Origin: Streptomyces sp. CNQ-509
GTDB taxonomy: Bacteria > Actinomycetota > Actinomycetes > Streptomycetales > Streptomycetaceae
Assembly (NCBI RefSeq): GCF_001011035.1
Contig: NZ_CP011492.1
Location: 2,799,501-2,863,500, forward strand
Reading direction: 5' to 3'
Length of the DNA: 64,000 nucleotides
Shown here: piece by piece, positions 45,347 through 53,900 of the stretch
How positions within the stretch are numbered: position 1 is the first letter of the stretch
How the letters are laid out: each line of letters begins with the position of its first letter
Notes under the pieces: model-generated
Database searches by the model: none
What the model was told of the DNA's origin: nothing
The model's input: only the letters and a program-made list of their open reading frames with translations
Translations under genes and position numbers: made by a program

Positions 45347-45802
45347 ATGACCGCACTCTCCACGCCGCACCCGGCACCCCCGCCCGTCACCGTACGTATG
45401 TTCAGCCAGCGCTTCAGCTCCACCCCGCTCGGGGCGCGGCTGGCGCGGCATCTCACGATCGTGCAGCTCCACTCCTGGGGTGTTCCGCAGACCGCCACCG
45501 TCTGGGACGCCGCCGCCATCGTCGCCGAGTTGGCGGCGAACGCCGTGACCCACGGCCGTGTGCCCGGGCGGGACTTCGAGCTGCGGCTCTCGCTCCTCGG
45601 GCAGGTCGTCCGGATCGAGGTCTCCGACGCCCTGGGGCAGCGGCGGCCGCCGGGGCCGGAGCAGGTGGGCGCGATGCCCGTACCGGAGGGGGAATCCGGG
45701 CGCGGGCTGCTGCTCGTCGAGGAACTGGCCGACCGGTGGGAGGTGCTGGACCGGGTGCCGGTCGGCAAGACGGTCCGCGCCGAACTCGACCTGCCCGGCT
45801 AG
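45347..45802 (+). CDS. Small ATP-binding protein (HATPase_c)
   Basis: The 151-residue GHKL-type ATPase is of the RsbW-like class. N-box VAELAANAVTHGRVPG, G1 region VRIEVSDALGQ, and G2 ESGRGLLLVEELADRW. It starts at ATG 45347, divergent from tgmA. In streptomycetes such ATPases are often grouped with XRE/DUF397 genes and ATP-grasp RiPP genes, as here. No TTA codon was seen, unlike the ATPase at 21302. A hairpin (45844-45862) follows and may end the transcript before the P450 gene. Confidence 0.88.
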   Translation: MTALSTPHPAPPPVTVRMFSQRFSSTPLGARLARHLTIVQLHSWGVPQTATVWDAAAIVAELAANAVTHGRVPGRDFELRLSLLGQVVRIEVSDALGQRRPPGPEQVGAMPVPEGESGRGLLLVEELADRWEVLDRVPVGKTVRAELDLPG

Positions 45803-45898
45803 CGGCTGCGGCTTTTTCCGGACAGATCCTGCTTCTTCTCCTCCCTTCTGCTGGGAAGAAGGCGACAATGCACCAAGGCCGGGAGGGGGTGCCGCGGC

Positions 45899-47086
45899 AT
45901 GGTTGCGGAGCGTGGTTTCCGCCGGGATCCGATCGGCTTCGTCGAAAGGGCTGCCCGAGCCCACGGGGCTCCCTTCCGATTACCCGGCGGGGCGTTGTGC
46001 GTCGCCGATCCCGAGACCGCGGTGCAGGTGCTCCGGGACAATGGCCGGCGGTACGAGGAGGTCACCGAGTTTCTGCGGCCCCGCGGTGGGCGGCTTGCCG
46101 ACCCCGTGACGCAGGTGGCCGTGGGGCGGGCGGCGCGGCGGGTGCTGCGGGCCCGACTAGCCGGCCGCGAGAACCTGTTCGCGCAGGTCGTCGCCGGGTT
46201 GGGCGAGGATTCAAGGTGGCCGCACGCGGGTCACGTGATGGTGCACGATGCCCTCGCCGACGTGCTGCTGCACCCGGACAGCAGCCCGCGGCTGCGTCAT
46301 CTCATGGCACGCTGCGTCCGCCGGCACGACGTTCTGATCCGCTCGTCCAACCCCCTGGCCCGGGTGCCGCAGCACCTGCTGCGCGCGCGGCTGAACCGTG
46401 CGGTGGCCGAAGAGGTACGGATACGCCGGCGGGCGGATAGCGCCACCGGTGCACTCCCCGCGGCGCCGAAGGACCTGCTGGAGGCGGTCCGTACGGCGAC
46501 GCCCGCGGACACCGACGCGCTGGAGATCGCCGGCGCATACGTCCAGTTGTTCCGCACCAGCGTGGCCCCCGTCGCCCATGTCGTCGCGTGGGCGCTGCTG
46601 CTCGCCGCCCACGCCGGGGTCGACCTCGCCGCCGTACGCCCGGACCGGGCCGTGCGCGAAGCCCTCCGCCTCTGGCCCGTCGCCTGGCTGCTCACCCGTA
46701 CCGTACGGCTGCCCCACGAGGTGGCGGGCGCCGCGGTGGCGCCCGGGGAGACCGTCGCGGTCTGCGTGTACCTCCTGCACCGGAACGAGGACGTCTGGCC
46801 GGAGGCGAGCCGCTTCCGGCCCGACCGCTGGGCCCATGCCACCGCCCGCGGGGCGTACCTGCCCTTCGGCGCCGGGCCGCGCGCGTGCACGGGCGGCTCG
46901 ATCGCCCTCGACGTGGCGACCGCCCTGGTGGCCGCCCTCTCCCACGGATCCCGTCTCGTCGTGCACGGCGGCTCGGCCCGGCCCCGGGTGCAGGGGATCA
47001 TCACCCCGCCCGACTTCCGGCTGGACCGCCGGGCGACCACCGCGTCCTCCGCTCAGGCGGTCGTTTCGAGCGACGACGGGAGGTGA
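45899..47086 (+). CDS. Cytochrome P450, probable RiPP-modifying enzyme
   Basis: The 395-residue P450 starts at ATG 45899 behind GGGAGGGGG. ExxR lies in REALRLWP (about residue 255), and the haem loop is FGAGPRACTGGS with Cys near 330. The I-helix region (YVQLFRTSVAPVAHVV) lacks the usual acid-threonine pair, as can occur in P450s that do radical coupling rather than hydroxylation. Codon 28 is TTA. A 20-residue peptide gene ending AWRIW starts five bases after its stop. That pairing points to aromatic cross-linking of the peptide, as in atropopeptides and cihunamides. An ordinary catabolic P450 is the alternative. Confidence 0.85.
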   Translation: MVAERGFRRDPIGFVERAARAHGAPFRLPGGALCVADPETAVQVLRDNGRRYEEVTEFLRPRGGRLADPVTQVAVGRAARRVLRARLAGRENLFAQVVAGLGEDSRWPHAGHVMVHDALADVLLHPDSSPRLRHLMARCVRRHDVLIRSSNPLARVPQHLLRARLNRAVAEEVRIRRRADSATGALPAAPKDLLEAVRTATPADTDALEIAGAYVQLFRTSVAPVAHVVAWALLLAAHAGVDLAAVRPDRAVREALRLWPVAWLLTRTVRLPHEVAGAAVAPGETVAVCVYLLHRNEDVWPEASRFRPDRWAHATARGAYLPFGAGPRACTGGSIALDVATALVAALSHGSRLVVHGGSARPRVQGIITPPDFRLDRRATTASSAQAVVSSDDGR

Positions 47087-47091
47087 GGAGC

Positions 47092-47154
47092 ATGCGCAAG
47101 TTCATCCGGCGTCTTCAGGACGTGACGGCCAAGCAGGCATGGCGCATCTGGTGA
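47092..47154 (+). CDS. Candidate P450-modified RiPP precursor, 20 residues
   Basis: The gene encodes MRKFIRRLQDVTAKQAWRIW. GGAGGTGAGGAG immediately precedes ATG 47092, one of the strongest ribosome sites in the window, overlapping the P450 stop. The basic N-terminus (leader) and aromatic tail AWRIW (core) resemble precursors of tryptorubin-type atropopeptides and cihunamides, where a P450 links Trp side chains; those cores are, from memory, of W-x-x-W or AWYIWY type. The peptide is too short for routine gene callers. A GNAT gene follows 60 bases on. Confidence 0.75.
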   Translation: MRKFIRRLQDVTAKQAWRIW

Positions 47155-47213
47155 GGTGAAAGACCTGGCCGCGCTCCGCAAAGGGGCGCGGCCGGCACAG
47201 TCAGGGGCATTTC

Positions 47214-47711
47214 ATGGAGGACGTACGGGTCCGTCTCGCGGCTGCCGCCGACCGGGCCGTCCTGGAAAGACTGTGGCTGATGTGCTGTCACGACATGACG
47301 GAGTTCGGCGGCCAACTGCCCGACCCCGACGGGACATTCCAGAGCCGAACGATCCGGACGGCGTTGACCGGCCCCGGCTGGATCGCCTACCTCCTGACGC
47401 TGCGCGGGCGTCCGGCCGGACTTGCGCTCGTGGAAGTCCTGTCCGGCCCGACGCACGTGCTGAGCGCGTTCTTCGTGGTGCGCGGGGTACGGAGATCGGG
47501 CGTCGGGCTGCGTGCCGTGCGGCAGATCGTGGCCCGCCACCCGGGGCCGTGGGGCGTCGCCTTCCAGGACGGCAACCCCGCCGCGGGCTGCTTCTGGCGC
47601 CGTGTCGCCGCCGAGGTCGCCGGCGATGCCTGGGTCGAGGAACGCAGGCCCGTGGCGGATCGGCCGGAGGTGCCGCCCGACGTCTGGATCTCGTTCAACG
47701 CCCGTGCGTGA
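47214..47711 (+). CDS. GNAT family N-acetyltransferase
   Basis: The 165-residue acetyltransferase starts at ATG 47214. The acetyl-CoA-binding motif A is FFVVRGVRRSGVGLRAVRQI, with the pyrophosphate loop R-x-x-G-x-G as RRSGVG; the C-terminal AFQDGNPAAGCFWRRVA is typical of the fold. It follows the P450 and candidate precursor on the same strand by 59 bases. It may acetylate the N-terminus of the mature peptide or confer self-resistance; that is inference from position. An unrelated GNAT of the same kind is the alternative. Confidence 0.88.
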   Translation: MEDVRVRLAAAADRAVLERLWLMCCHDMTEFGGQLPDPDGTFQSRTIRTALTGPGWIAYLLTLRGRPAGLALVEVLSGPTHVLSAFFVVRGVRRSGVGLRAVRQIVARHPGPWGVAFQDGNPAAGCFWRRVAAEVAGDAWVEERRPVADRPEVPPDVWISFNARA

Positions 47712-47713
47712 CG

Positions 47714-47899
47714 CTACGGCTGGTGCCGCTTCGGGTCGGTGCGCACGTGGGTACGTACGCCCCGCAGGTCGAAGAGGATCAGCAGCTCGACCGTCCCGCC
47801 GTCGGCGCTGCCCAGCCAGTGCGGCACGGAGGTGTCGAACTCGGCGGCACCGCCGGGCGGCAGCGTCAGGTCGCGCAGGCCGCGAGCGTGCGCAGACGG
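47714..47899 (-). pseudogene. Cupin-domain fragment, probable remnant of a regulator
   Basis: On the minus strand GLRDLTLPPGGAAEF, then VPHWLGSADGGTVELLILFD resembles the C-terminal cupin strand pair of XRE-cupin regulators. Upstream residues show no match and no start with a ribosome site. It looks like a 5'-truncated copy. The rest of 47712-48053 is otherwise empty on both strands. Confidence 0.4.
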
Positions 47900-48053
47900 G
47901 GGGCCCACCGCGTCGAGCACGTCCGCCGTCGATCCGCCGTCCACGGACGAGCTTGCCACAACCGCAAAAAACCTCGCGGTCGGCGGGCCGCCCGCCGACA
48001 CTGAACGCACACCCGCAGCCCGCTGCCCGCTGCCCGCTGAGAGGAGCGCCACC

Positions 48054-48539
48054 ATGGCCACCGCATCCCGCCGCAGGGACACCCCGCCGCCCCGTACCGG
48101 AGCCACGGAGGCCGAGACGCTGCGCGGCTTCCTCGACTACCTGCGGACGTCGATCGCCGCGAAGGTCGAGTCCGCCCCGGAACCGCAGGTGCGGACGGCG
48201 GGAGTCCCGTCGGGTACGAACCTGCTGGGCCTGCTGCACCACCTCGCGTACGTCGAGCGCGCGACCTTCCTGGGCGAACGGGTCACCGACTGGCCGTCGA
48301 CGTTCGAGGCCCCGGCGGCGTCGACCGTGGTGGAGATCGTCGCGGACTACCGCGAGGCGGTGGCGGGCGCGAACCGGGTGCTCGACGACTGCACGGACCT
48401 GGGCGCGCAAGTACCGCGGCGGGGCGGGAAGGCGCCGAGCGTACGGTGGGCGCTGACGCACATGATCGAGGAAACGGGCCGCCACGCGGGCCACGCGGAC
48501 ATCCTCCGCGAACACATCGACGGCACCACAGGCCGCTGA
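48054..48539 (+). CDS. DinB-family protein (DUF664)
   Basis: The 161-residue protein starts at ATG 48054 behind GAGAGGAG. It is a four-helix DinB/DUF664 type: LRGFLDYLRTSIAAKV, then LLGLLHHLAYVERATFLGE, and RWALTHMIEETGRHAGHADI carrying the conserved metal-binding histidines (HH, H-x-x-x-E, H-x-x-H). Members act as thiol-dependent S-transferases or hydrolases (mycothiol in actinomycetes) and are often of unknown substrate. It stands alone. Confidence 0.92.
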   Translation: MATASRRRDTPPPRTGATEAETLRGFLDYLRTSIAAKVESAPEPQVRTAGVPSGTNLLGLLHHLAYVERATFLGERVTDWPSTFEAPAASTVVEIVADYREAVAGANRVLDDCTDLGAQVPRRGGKAPSVRWALTHMIEETGRHAGHADILREHIDGTTGR

Positions 48540-48586
48540 CCGGCGCACGGGGCGGGTAGGGGCGTGGGGCGCTCGTAGGTGCGCGC

Positions 48587-48825
48587 TCAGGCGGCTGTGA
48601 CGTCGATGACGTTGATGATCAAGTGCCGGTTCGACACCACATATGTGATCACGCCGCCGGTGAAGAACGCCGACAACTGCTGTCGCGGTTGCTCTTGGCT
48701 CCGCACCCGAAGGGGTTGCCTGCCAGCTTCTCTTCGAGCGCCTGTAGCGAGGACTTCTGCCGAGGAGGCAGGCATTCCTTGACCGCTCGCGCGCGCTCGG
48801 CGTAGCGGATCGTGTACGTGGCCAT
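48587..48825 (-). pseudogene. RelE/ParE-type toxin with a frameshift
   Basis: The start ATG 48825 shares a base with the antitoxin stop (TGATG). The first frame gives MATYTIRYAERARAVKECLP to GNPFGCGAK; one base missing near 48699 then joins EQPRQQLSAFFTGGVITYVV and SNRHLIINVIDVTAA. The restored protein has about 79 residues with the small RelE-like beta-sheet fold. In its present state it cannot make a full toxin. If the shift is a read error, this is a working toxin. Confidence 0.75.
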
Positions 48826-49145
48826 CAACGCCGGTCCCGGTCGGGCCGACGCTCGTTCTCGGCGCTCCATGCCCGGCCGTCCTCGTCGTAGAAGACGAGG
48901 TCGGCGTCGTCACCGGCGTCGAGACGGCGCACCATGTCCTCGACCTCGTCGAGGTGGCCGGGCGTGGCGCAGGCGATCGCGGCCGGGTGCCACTTGTCGA
49001 GTACGGCCGCCAGGGCGTCCGCGCTGAAGTCGGCGGCCGCGGCCATCCACTCCTGCTGGAAGGACTCAAGCCACTCCGGCTTGCGCTCCAGGGCGTGGAG
49101 TATGGCCTCCGGCGTCCTCGGGCAGACGGTTTCGGTAGCGCTCAT
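48825..49145 (-). CDS. DUF6247-type antitoxin
   Basis: The 106-residue acidic protein starts at ATG 49145 behind GGAGGG. TPEAILHALERKPEWLESFQ and AAVLDKWHPAAIACATPGHL are typical of the streptomycete DUF6247 family, which precedes RelE-like genes. It is the first gene of the pair and overlaps the toxin start, as in type II modules. The toxin is frameshifted, so the antitoxin may be an orphan. Confidence 0.8.
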   Translation of the reverse strand: MSATETVCPRTPEAILHALERKPEWLESFQQEWMAAAADFSADALAAVLDKWHPAAIACATPGHLDEVEDMVRRLDAGDDADLVFYDEDGRAWSAENERRPDRDRR

Positions 49146-49258
49146 GTCCATCCCTCCAAGTCTGCCGTGGCGGCCTGCGCGACGACGGAAAAAATGTAGC
49201 GGAACCGGACCAGGCGCGTAGACGTACCGGACAGCGGCGACCCGTCCGGGGGAGGTCG

Positions 49259-50020
49259 TCACCGCAGGTGGTGGCGGAGCCAGATGTTGGGTTCCACGTA
49301 GACCGCCCAGTTGTGGGCCGGTTCGCAGCGGACCGGAGTGAGGGCGCCCGGGACCGTTGTCCAGCCCTCCTTGTCGAAGGGGAGGCCCGTCCACTCCCGC
49401 CACTGCGGGAGCGGGGCGGCGATGACCATCGAGGCCGGGGCCACCGGGTCGGGGGCGGCCAGGGTGGCGCCTGCGCGGATGTGGACGCGGAGCCAGGGGT
49501 CGTGCGGGAGGCCGTCGTCGCGTACGCGGGTGGCGTACGCGGATATCGGGGTGTGCGGTTCGAGGTGCTTCGCGCTGGGGCGTACGGGAGCGACGACCTC
49601 CGCGAAGCCGCGGTCCGCGGCGGCGGTGCGCATCGCGCCGAGCATGACCGCCGACAGCCCGCCGCCCTGCCGGCCCGCGTCGACGGCCACCTCGATGGCG
49701 CTGACGGTGTCGGGCTCCACCCCGTCCCGCCGGTCCTGGAACGCCCAGACCAGCACCTCGTCCCAGCCCCGCCCCGGCAGCGCCCCGTCCCGGCCCGGGC
49801 CACGCAGCGCGAACGGTACGGCGAACGCGCGGGCGACCACCGCGCCGGACTCGTCGGTGGCGACGTGGACGTGCTCGGGGAAGACCTCGGCGATCCGCTC
49901 GTGGAGGGCGTTGGCGACGTGGTCGTGGGTCATGAACTCCGGCCAGGAATCCGCCATCTCCCAGAGCCGGGCGCGGAGTTCCGGGCGTTCGGCGAGGCTG
50001 GTGACGCGGATCGGCTCCAT
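49259..50020 (-). CDS. GNAT-fold N-acetyltransferase, 253 aa
   Basis: The 253-residue protein starts at ATG 50020 (MEPIRVTSLAERPEL). Acetyl-CoA motif A is SAIEVAVDAGRQGGGLSAVM (R-x-x-G-x-G as RQGGGL). The domain is longer than in usual GNATs, with a C-terminal extension (about 165-253) ending YVEPNIWLRHHLR. Such proteins are present in many streptomycetes without a known substrate. The divergent VapBC genes begin 220 bases away. Confidence 0.85.
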   Translation of the reverse strand: MEPIRVTSLAERPELRARLWEMADSWPEFMTHDHVANALHERIAEVFPEHVHVATDESGAVVARAFAVPFALRGPGRDGALPGRGWDEVLVWAFQDRRDGVEPDTVSAIEVAVDAGRQGGGLSAVMLGAMRTAAADRGFAEVVAPVRPSAKHLEPHTPISAYATRVRDDGLPHDPWLRVHIRAGATLAAPDPVAPASMVIAAPLPQWREWTGLPFDKEGWTTVPGALTPVRCEPAHNWAVYVEPNIWLRHHLR

Positions 50021-50239
50021 CCGGCGGAGTGTAGCGAGACCCGGGTGGGGTCCGCCGAGGTTAAACGGGGCGTGGCGGGTGGGGCCGAAGTCGGGGGGCA
50101 GGGAGCGGACGGGCGGCGTGGCGGTGCGATGAATCCCGCGTGCGGTCCACTGCGATGCGCACACGCATACGCAGGGTGATAGTTCGACACGGAGTGGCAT
50201 CGCGTATGGGAGTATGGGTCCATGGGTATGGTGAGCCAT

Positions 50240-50482
50240 ATGAAGACCACCGTCGACATCTCCGACGCGCTGCTGACCGAGGCGCGCCGGACAGCCCGGC
50301 GTAATGGGACCACGCTCAAGGCCCTCATCGAGCAGGGCCTGCGCGCCGTCCTGGAGGAAGAGGCCGACCGCGCCGCCTTCACGCTGCGGGACGCCAGCGT
50401 GACCGGCGACGGGCTCCAGCGGGACGTGCGCGGGGCGAGCTGGGACGAGATCCGTGACCTCGCCTACGGGGACCGGGCGTGA
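50240..50482 (+). CDS. vapB: VapB-type antitoxin
   Basis: The 80-residue protein starts at ATG 50240 (MKTTVDISDALLTEA), typical of ribbon-helix-helix antitoxins; an ATG at 50222 is also possible. The N-terminal RHH DNA-binding part is followed by an acidic C-terminus that should fill the VapC active site. It overlaps vapC by four bases (GTGA). Three TATGGG-type direct repeats at 8-9-base spacing (50205-50231) precede it and may be its operator. Confidence 0.9.
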   Translation: MKTTVDISDALLTEARRTARRNGTTLKALIEQGLRAVLEEEADRAAFTLRDASVTGDGLQRDVRGASWDEIRDLAYGDRA

Positions 50483-50913
50483 TCGCACTCGACACCAACG
50501 TGCTCGTCTACGCCCACCGCGCGGACAGCCCGTTCCACGACGCCGCCGCGGTGGCAGTGCGCGCGCTCGCCGAGGGGTCGGTCCCGTGGGCGCTGCCGTG
50601 GCCGTGTCTGCACGAGTTCTTCTCCGTCGCCACCCACCCGCGCATCTACCAGCCGCCGAGCACCACCGAGCAGGCGCTGACCCAGATCGACGCCTGGCTG
50701 GAGTCCCCCACCGCCGTCCTCCTCGCCGAGGGCACCGGGTACTGGCCCGTGCTCCGCGAGGCGCTGGAGCAGGGCAAGGTCGCCGGGCCCATGGTGCACG
50801 ACGGGCGCGTCGCCGCGCTGTGCCGCGTGCACGGTGTACGGGAACTGTGGTCCGCCGACCGTGACTTCAGCCGGTTTCCCGGTATCCGGGTGCGCAATCC
50901 TCTCCAGGGGTGA
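50479..50913 (+). CDS. vapC: VapC-type PIN-domain toxin
   Basis: The 144-residue PIN ribonuclease starts at GTG 50479. The four acidic metal ligands are seen in IALDTNVLVYAHRAD (Asp5), LHEFFSV (Glu), MVHDGRVAALC (Asp) and LWSADRDFSRFPGIRV (Asp). VapC toxins cleave tRNA or rRNA when VapB is degraded. Both genes are intact, unlike the RelE-like pair just left of here. The stop lies 21 bases from the convergent mfd end. Confidence 0.93.
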   Translation: MIALDTNVLVYAHRADSPFHDAAAVAVRALAEGSVPWALPWPCLHEFFSVATHPRIYQPPSTTEQALTQIDAWLESPTAVLLAEGTGYWPVLREALEQGKVAGPMVHDGRVAALCRVHGVRELWSADRDFSRFPGIRVRNPLQG

Positions 50914-50933
50914 CGCCCGCCCCGCTCCCGTCC

Positions 50934-53900
50934 CTACGAATCCAGGATCGTCGTCAGCAGTTCGCCCACCCACGCCAGCAGTTCGCGGCCCTTCAGCGGC
51001 TGGGCGCCCATCTGCTTCGGCTTCGGGCGGTCCACCAGGATCTGGTTCAGCGCCGGCTTCACCACCGCGCCCGGGTACAGCCGCTTCAGCCGTAGTTCCT
51101 GCGACTCCCGCAGCGACACCGGGCTGAAGCGGATACGGGTGCCCTGCAAGGTGATGTCCGCGACGCCGCAGGAGCGGGCCAGCATGCGCAGGCCCGCGAC
51201 CAGCAGCAGGTTCTCGACCGGCTCCGGGAGGGGGCCGTAGCGGTCGGTGAGTTCCTCGCGGACCGCGCGGATGTCGTCCTCCGACGTCACCGAGGCGATC
51301 GCGCGGTACGCCGCCAGGCGCAGCCGTTCGCCCGGGGCGTAGTCGTGCGGGACGTGGGCGTCGACCGGCAGTTCGATCTTCACCTCCGGCGGCGGCGCCT
51401 CCTCCGTGCCGCCCTCCAGCGTCGCGCGGTAGTCGGCGACGGCCTCGCCGACCATCCGGACGTACAGGTCGAAGCCGACGCCCGCGATGTGGCCCGACTG
51501 CTCGCCGCCCAGCAGGTTGCCCGCGCCGCGGATCTCCAGGTCCTTCATCGCGACGTACATGCCGGCGCCCATCTCCGTGTGCTGCGCGATGGTGGCGAGG
51601 CGTTCGTGCGCCGTCTCCGTCAGCGGCTTCTCCGGCGGGTACAGGAAGTACGCGTAGCCCCGCTCCCGGCCGCGGCCGACGCGGCCCCGCAACTGGTGGA
51701 GCTGCGAGAGGCCGAAGGTGTCGCCGCGTTCGACGATGAGGGTGTTGGCGTTGGAGATGTCGATGCCGTTCTCCACGATCGTCGTGGAGACCAGCACGTC
51801 GAACTTCTTCTCCCAGAAGTCGACCACCACCTGCTCCAGCGCCGACTCCGACATCTGCCCGTGCGCCGTGGCGACCCGCGCCTCCGGCACGGCCTGCCGC
51901 AGCCGGGCGGCGGCGCGGTCGATGGACTCCACCCGGTTGTGGATGTAGAAGACCTGGCCCTCACGGAGCAGTTCGCGGCGGATGGCGGCGCCGATCTGCT
52001 TCTCCTCGTACGGGCCGACGAAGGTCAGCACCGGGTGCCGCTCCTCCGGCGGGGTGGTGATCGTCGACATCTCGCGGATGCCGGTGACCGCCATCTCCAG
52101 CGTGCGCGGGATGGGGGTGGCGGACATCGTCAGCACGTCGACGTTGGCGCGCAGCTTCTTCAACTGCTCCTTGTGCTCCACGCCGAAGCGCTGCTCCTCG
52201 TCGACGATGACCAGGCCCAGGTCCTTGAACCGGGTGTCGGAGGAGAAGAGCCGGTGCGTGCCGATGACGATGTCCACCGAGCCCTCGCGCAGCCCGTCGA
52301 GCACGGCTCTGGCCTCGGTGTCCGTCTGGAACCGCGACAGCGCGCGCACCACCACGGGGAACTGCGCGTACCGCTCGGAGAACGTGCCCATGTGCTGCTG
52401 CACCAGGAGCGTCGTCGGTACGAGGACGGCGACCTGCTTGCCGTCCTGCACCGCCTTGAACGCCGCCCGCACCGCGATCTCCGTCTTGCCGTACCCCACG
52501 TCGCCGCAGACGAGGCGGTCCATGGGGATCGGCTTCTCCATGTCCTCCTTCACCTCGGTGATGGTGGACAACTGATCGGGCGTCTCCACGTACGGGAACG
52601 CGTCCTCCAGCTCGCGCTGCCACGGGGTGTCCCCCGCGAAGGCGTGGCCGGGGGCGGCCATGCGCGCCGAGTAGAGCTTGATGAGGTCGGCGGCGATCTC
52701 CTTGACGGCCTTCTTCGCCCGGGACTTGGTCTTGGCCCAGTCGGAGCCGCCCAGCCGGTGCAGCGTGGGGGCCTCGCCGCCGACGTACTTGGTGACCTGG
52801 TCGAGCTGGTCGGTGGGGATGTAGAGCCGGTCGCCGGGCTGGCCGCGCTTGGCGGGGGCGTACTCCACCAGCAGGTACTCGCGGGTGGCGCCCTGGACCG
52901 TACGCTGCACCATCTCCAGGTAGCGCCCCACGCCGTGCTGCTCGTGCACGATGTAGTCGCCTGCCTGGAGGGTCAGCGGGTCGATCTGCTTGCGGCGCCG
53001 CGCGGGCATCCGCGCGCCCTCGCGGCCGGCGGCCTTCTGCCCGGACAGGTCGGTCTCGGTGAGCACCGCGAGGCGCAGGCCGGGGGCGACGAAGCCGTGG
53101 TCCAGCTCGCCGCAGGAGACGTGCACGACGGACGGGGCGAGCGCGTCGGGGGCGAGGTCCGCGTCGAGGCGGGCGGCGATGCCCTCGCCGCCGAGGACCT
53201 CGGTGGTGCGCTGCGCGGGGCCGTGGCCCTCGGTGAGGTAGACCACGCGCCAGCCGTCGGCGAGCCAGCCCTTGGTGTCGGCGAGGGCGCGGGCGGTGTC
53301 GCCCCGGTAGACCTCGGGGGCGTGCAGGCCCAGCTCCAATGTGTCGTCCTCCAGCTCCGCGTCGGCGGAGAAGGGGCTGACCGACCACCACATCATGCCC
53401 AGCTCGCGCGCGTGCTCGCGGACGTCGGCGATGCCCCACAGCGAGGCGCGGCCCAGCAGCTCCAGGTCGATCGGCGCCTCGCCGCCCCCAGCGGAGGCGG
53501 CCCAGGACGCCTGGAGGAACTCCTGCGAGGTGGCGACCAGGTCCGCGGCGCGGGTCCGCACCCGCTCCGGGTCGCAGGACACCGCCATGCTGCCGGCGGG
53601 CAGCACGTCGAGCAGCAGCTCCATGTCGTCCACGAGGACCGGGGCCAGGGACTCCATGCCCTCCACCGCGATGCCCTCGGCGATCTTCCCCAGCATCTCG
53701 CCGAGCTGCGGGTGCCGTACGGCGAGGTCCGCGGCCCGGGCCCGGACGGAGCCCGTCAGCAGCAGCTCGCGGCAGGGCGGCGCCCACAGGCCGTGCTCGG
53801 CGACCTCCAGGGAGCGCTGGTCGGCGACCTTGAAGTAGCGGATCTCCTCGATGTCGTCGCCCCAGAACTCCACCCGCAGGGGATGCTCCTCGGTGGGCGG

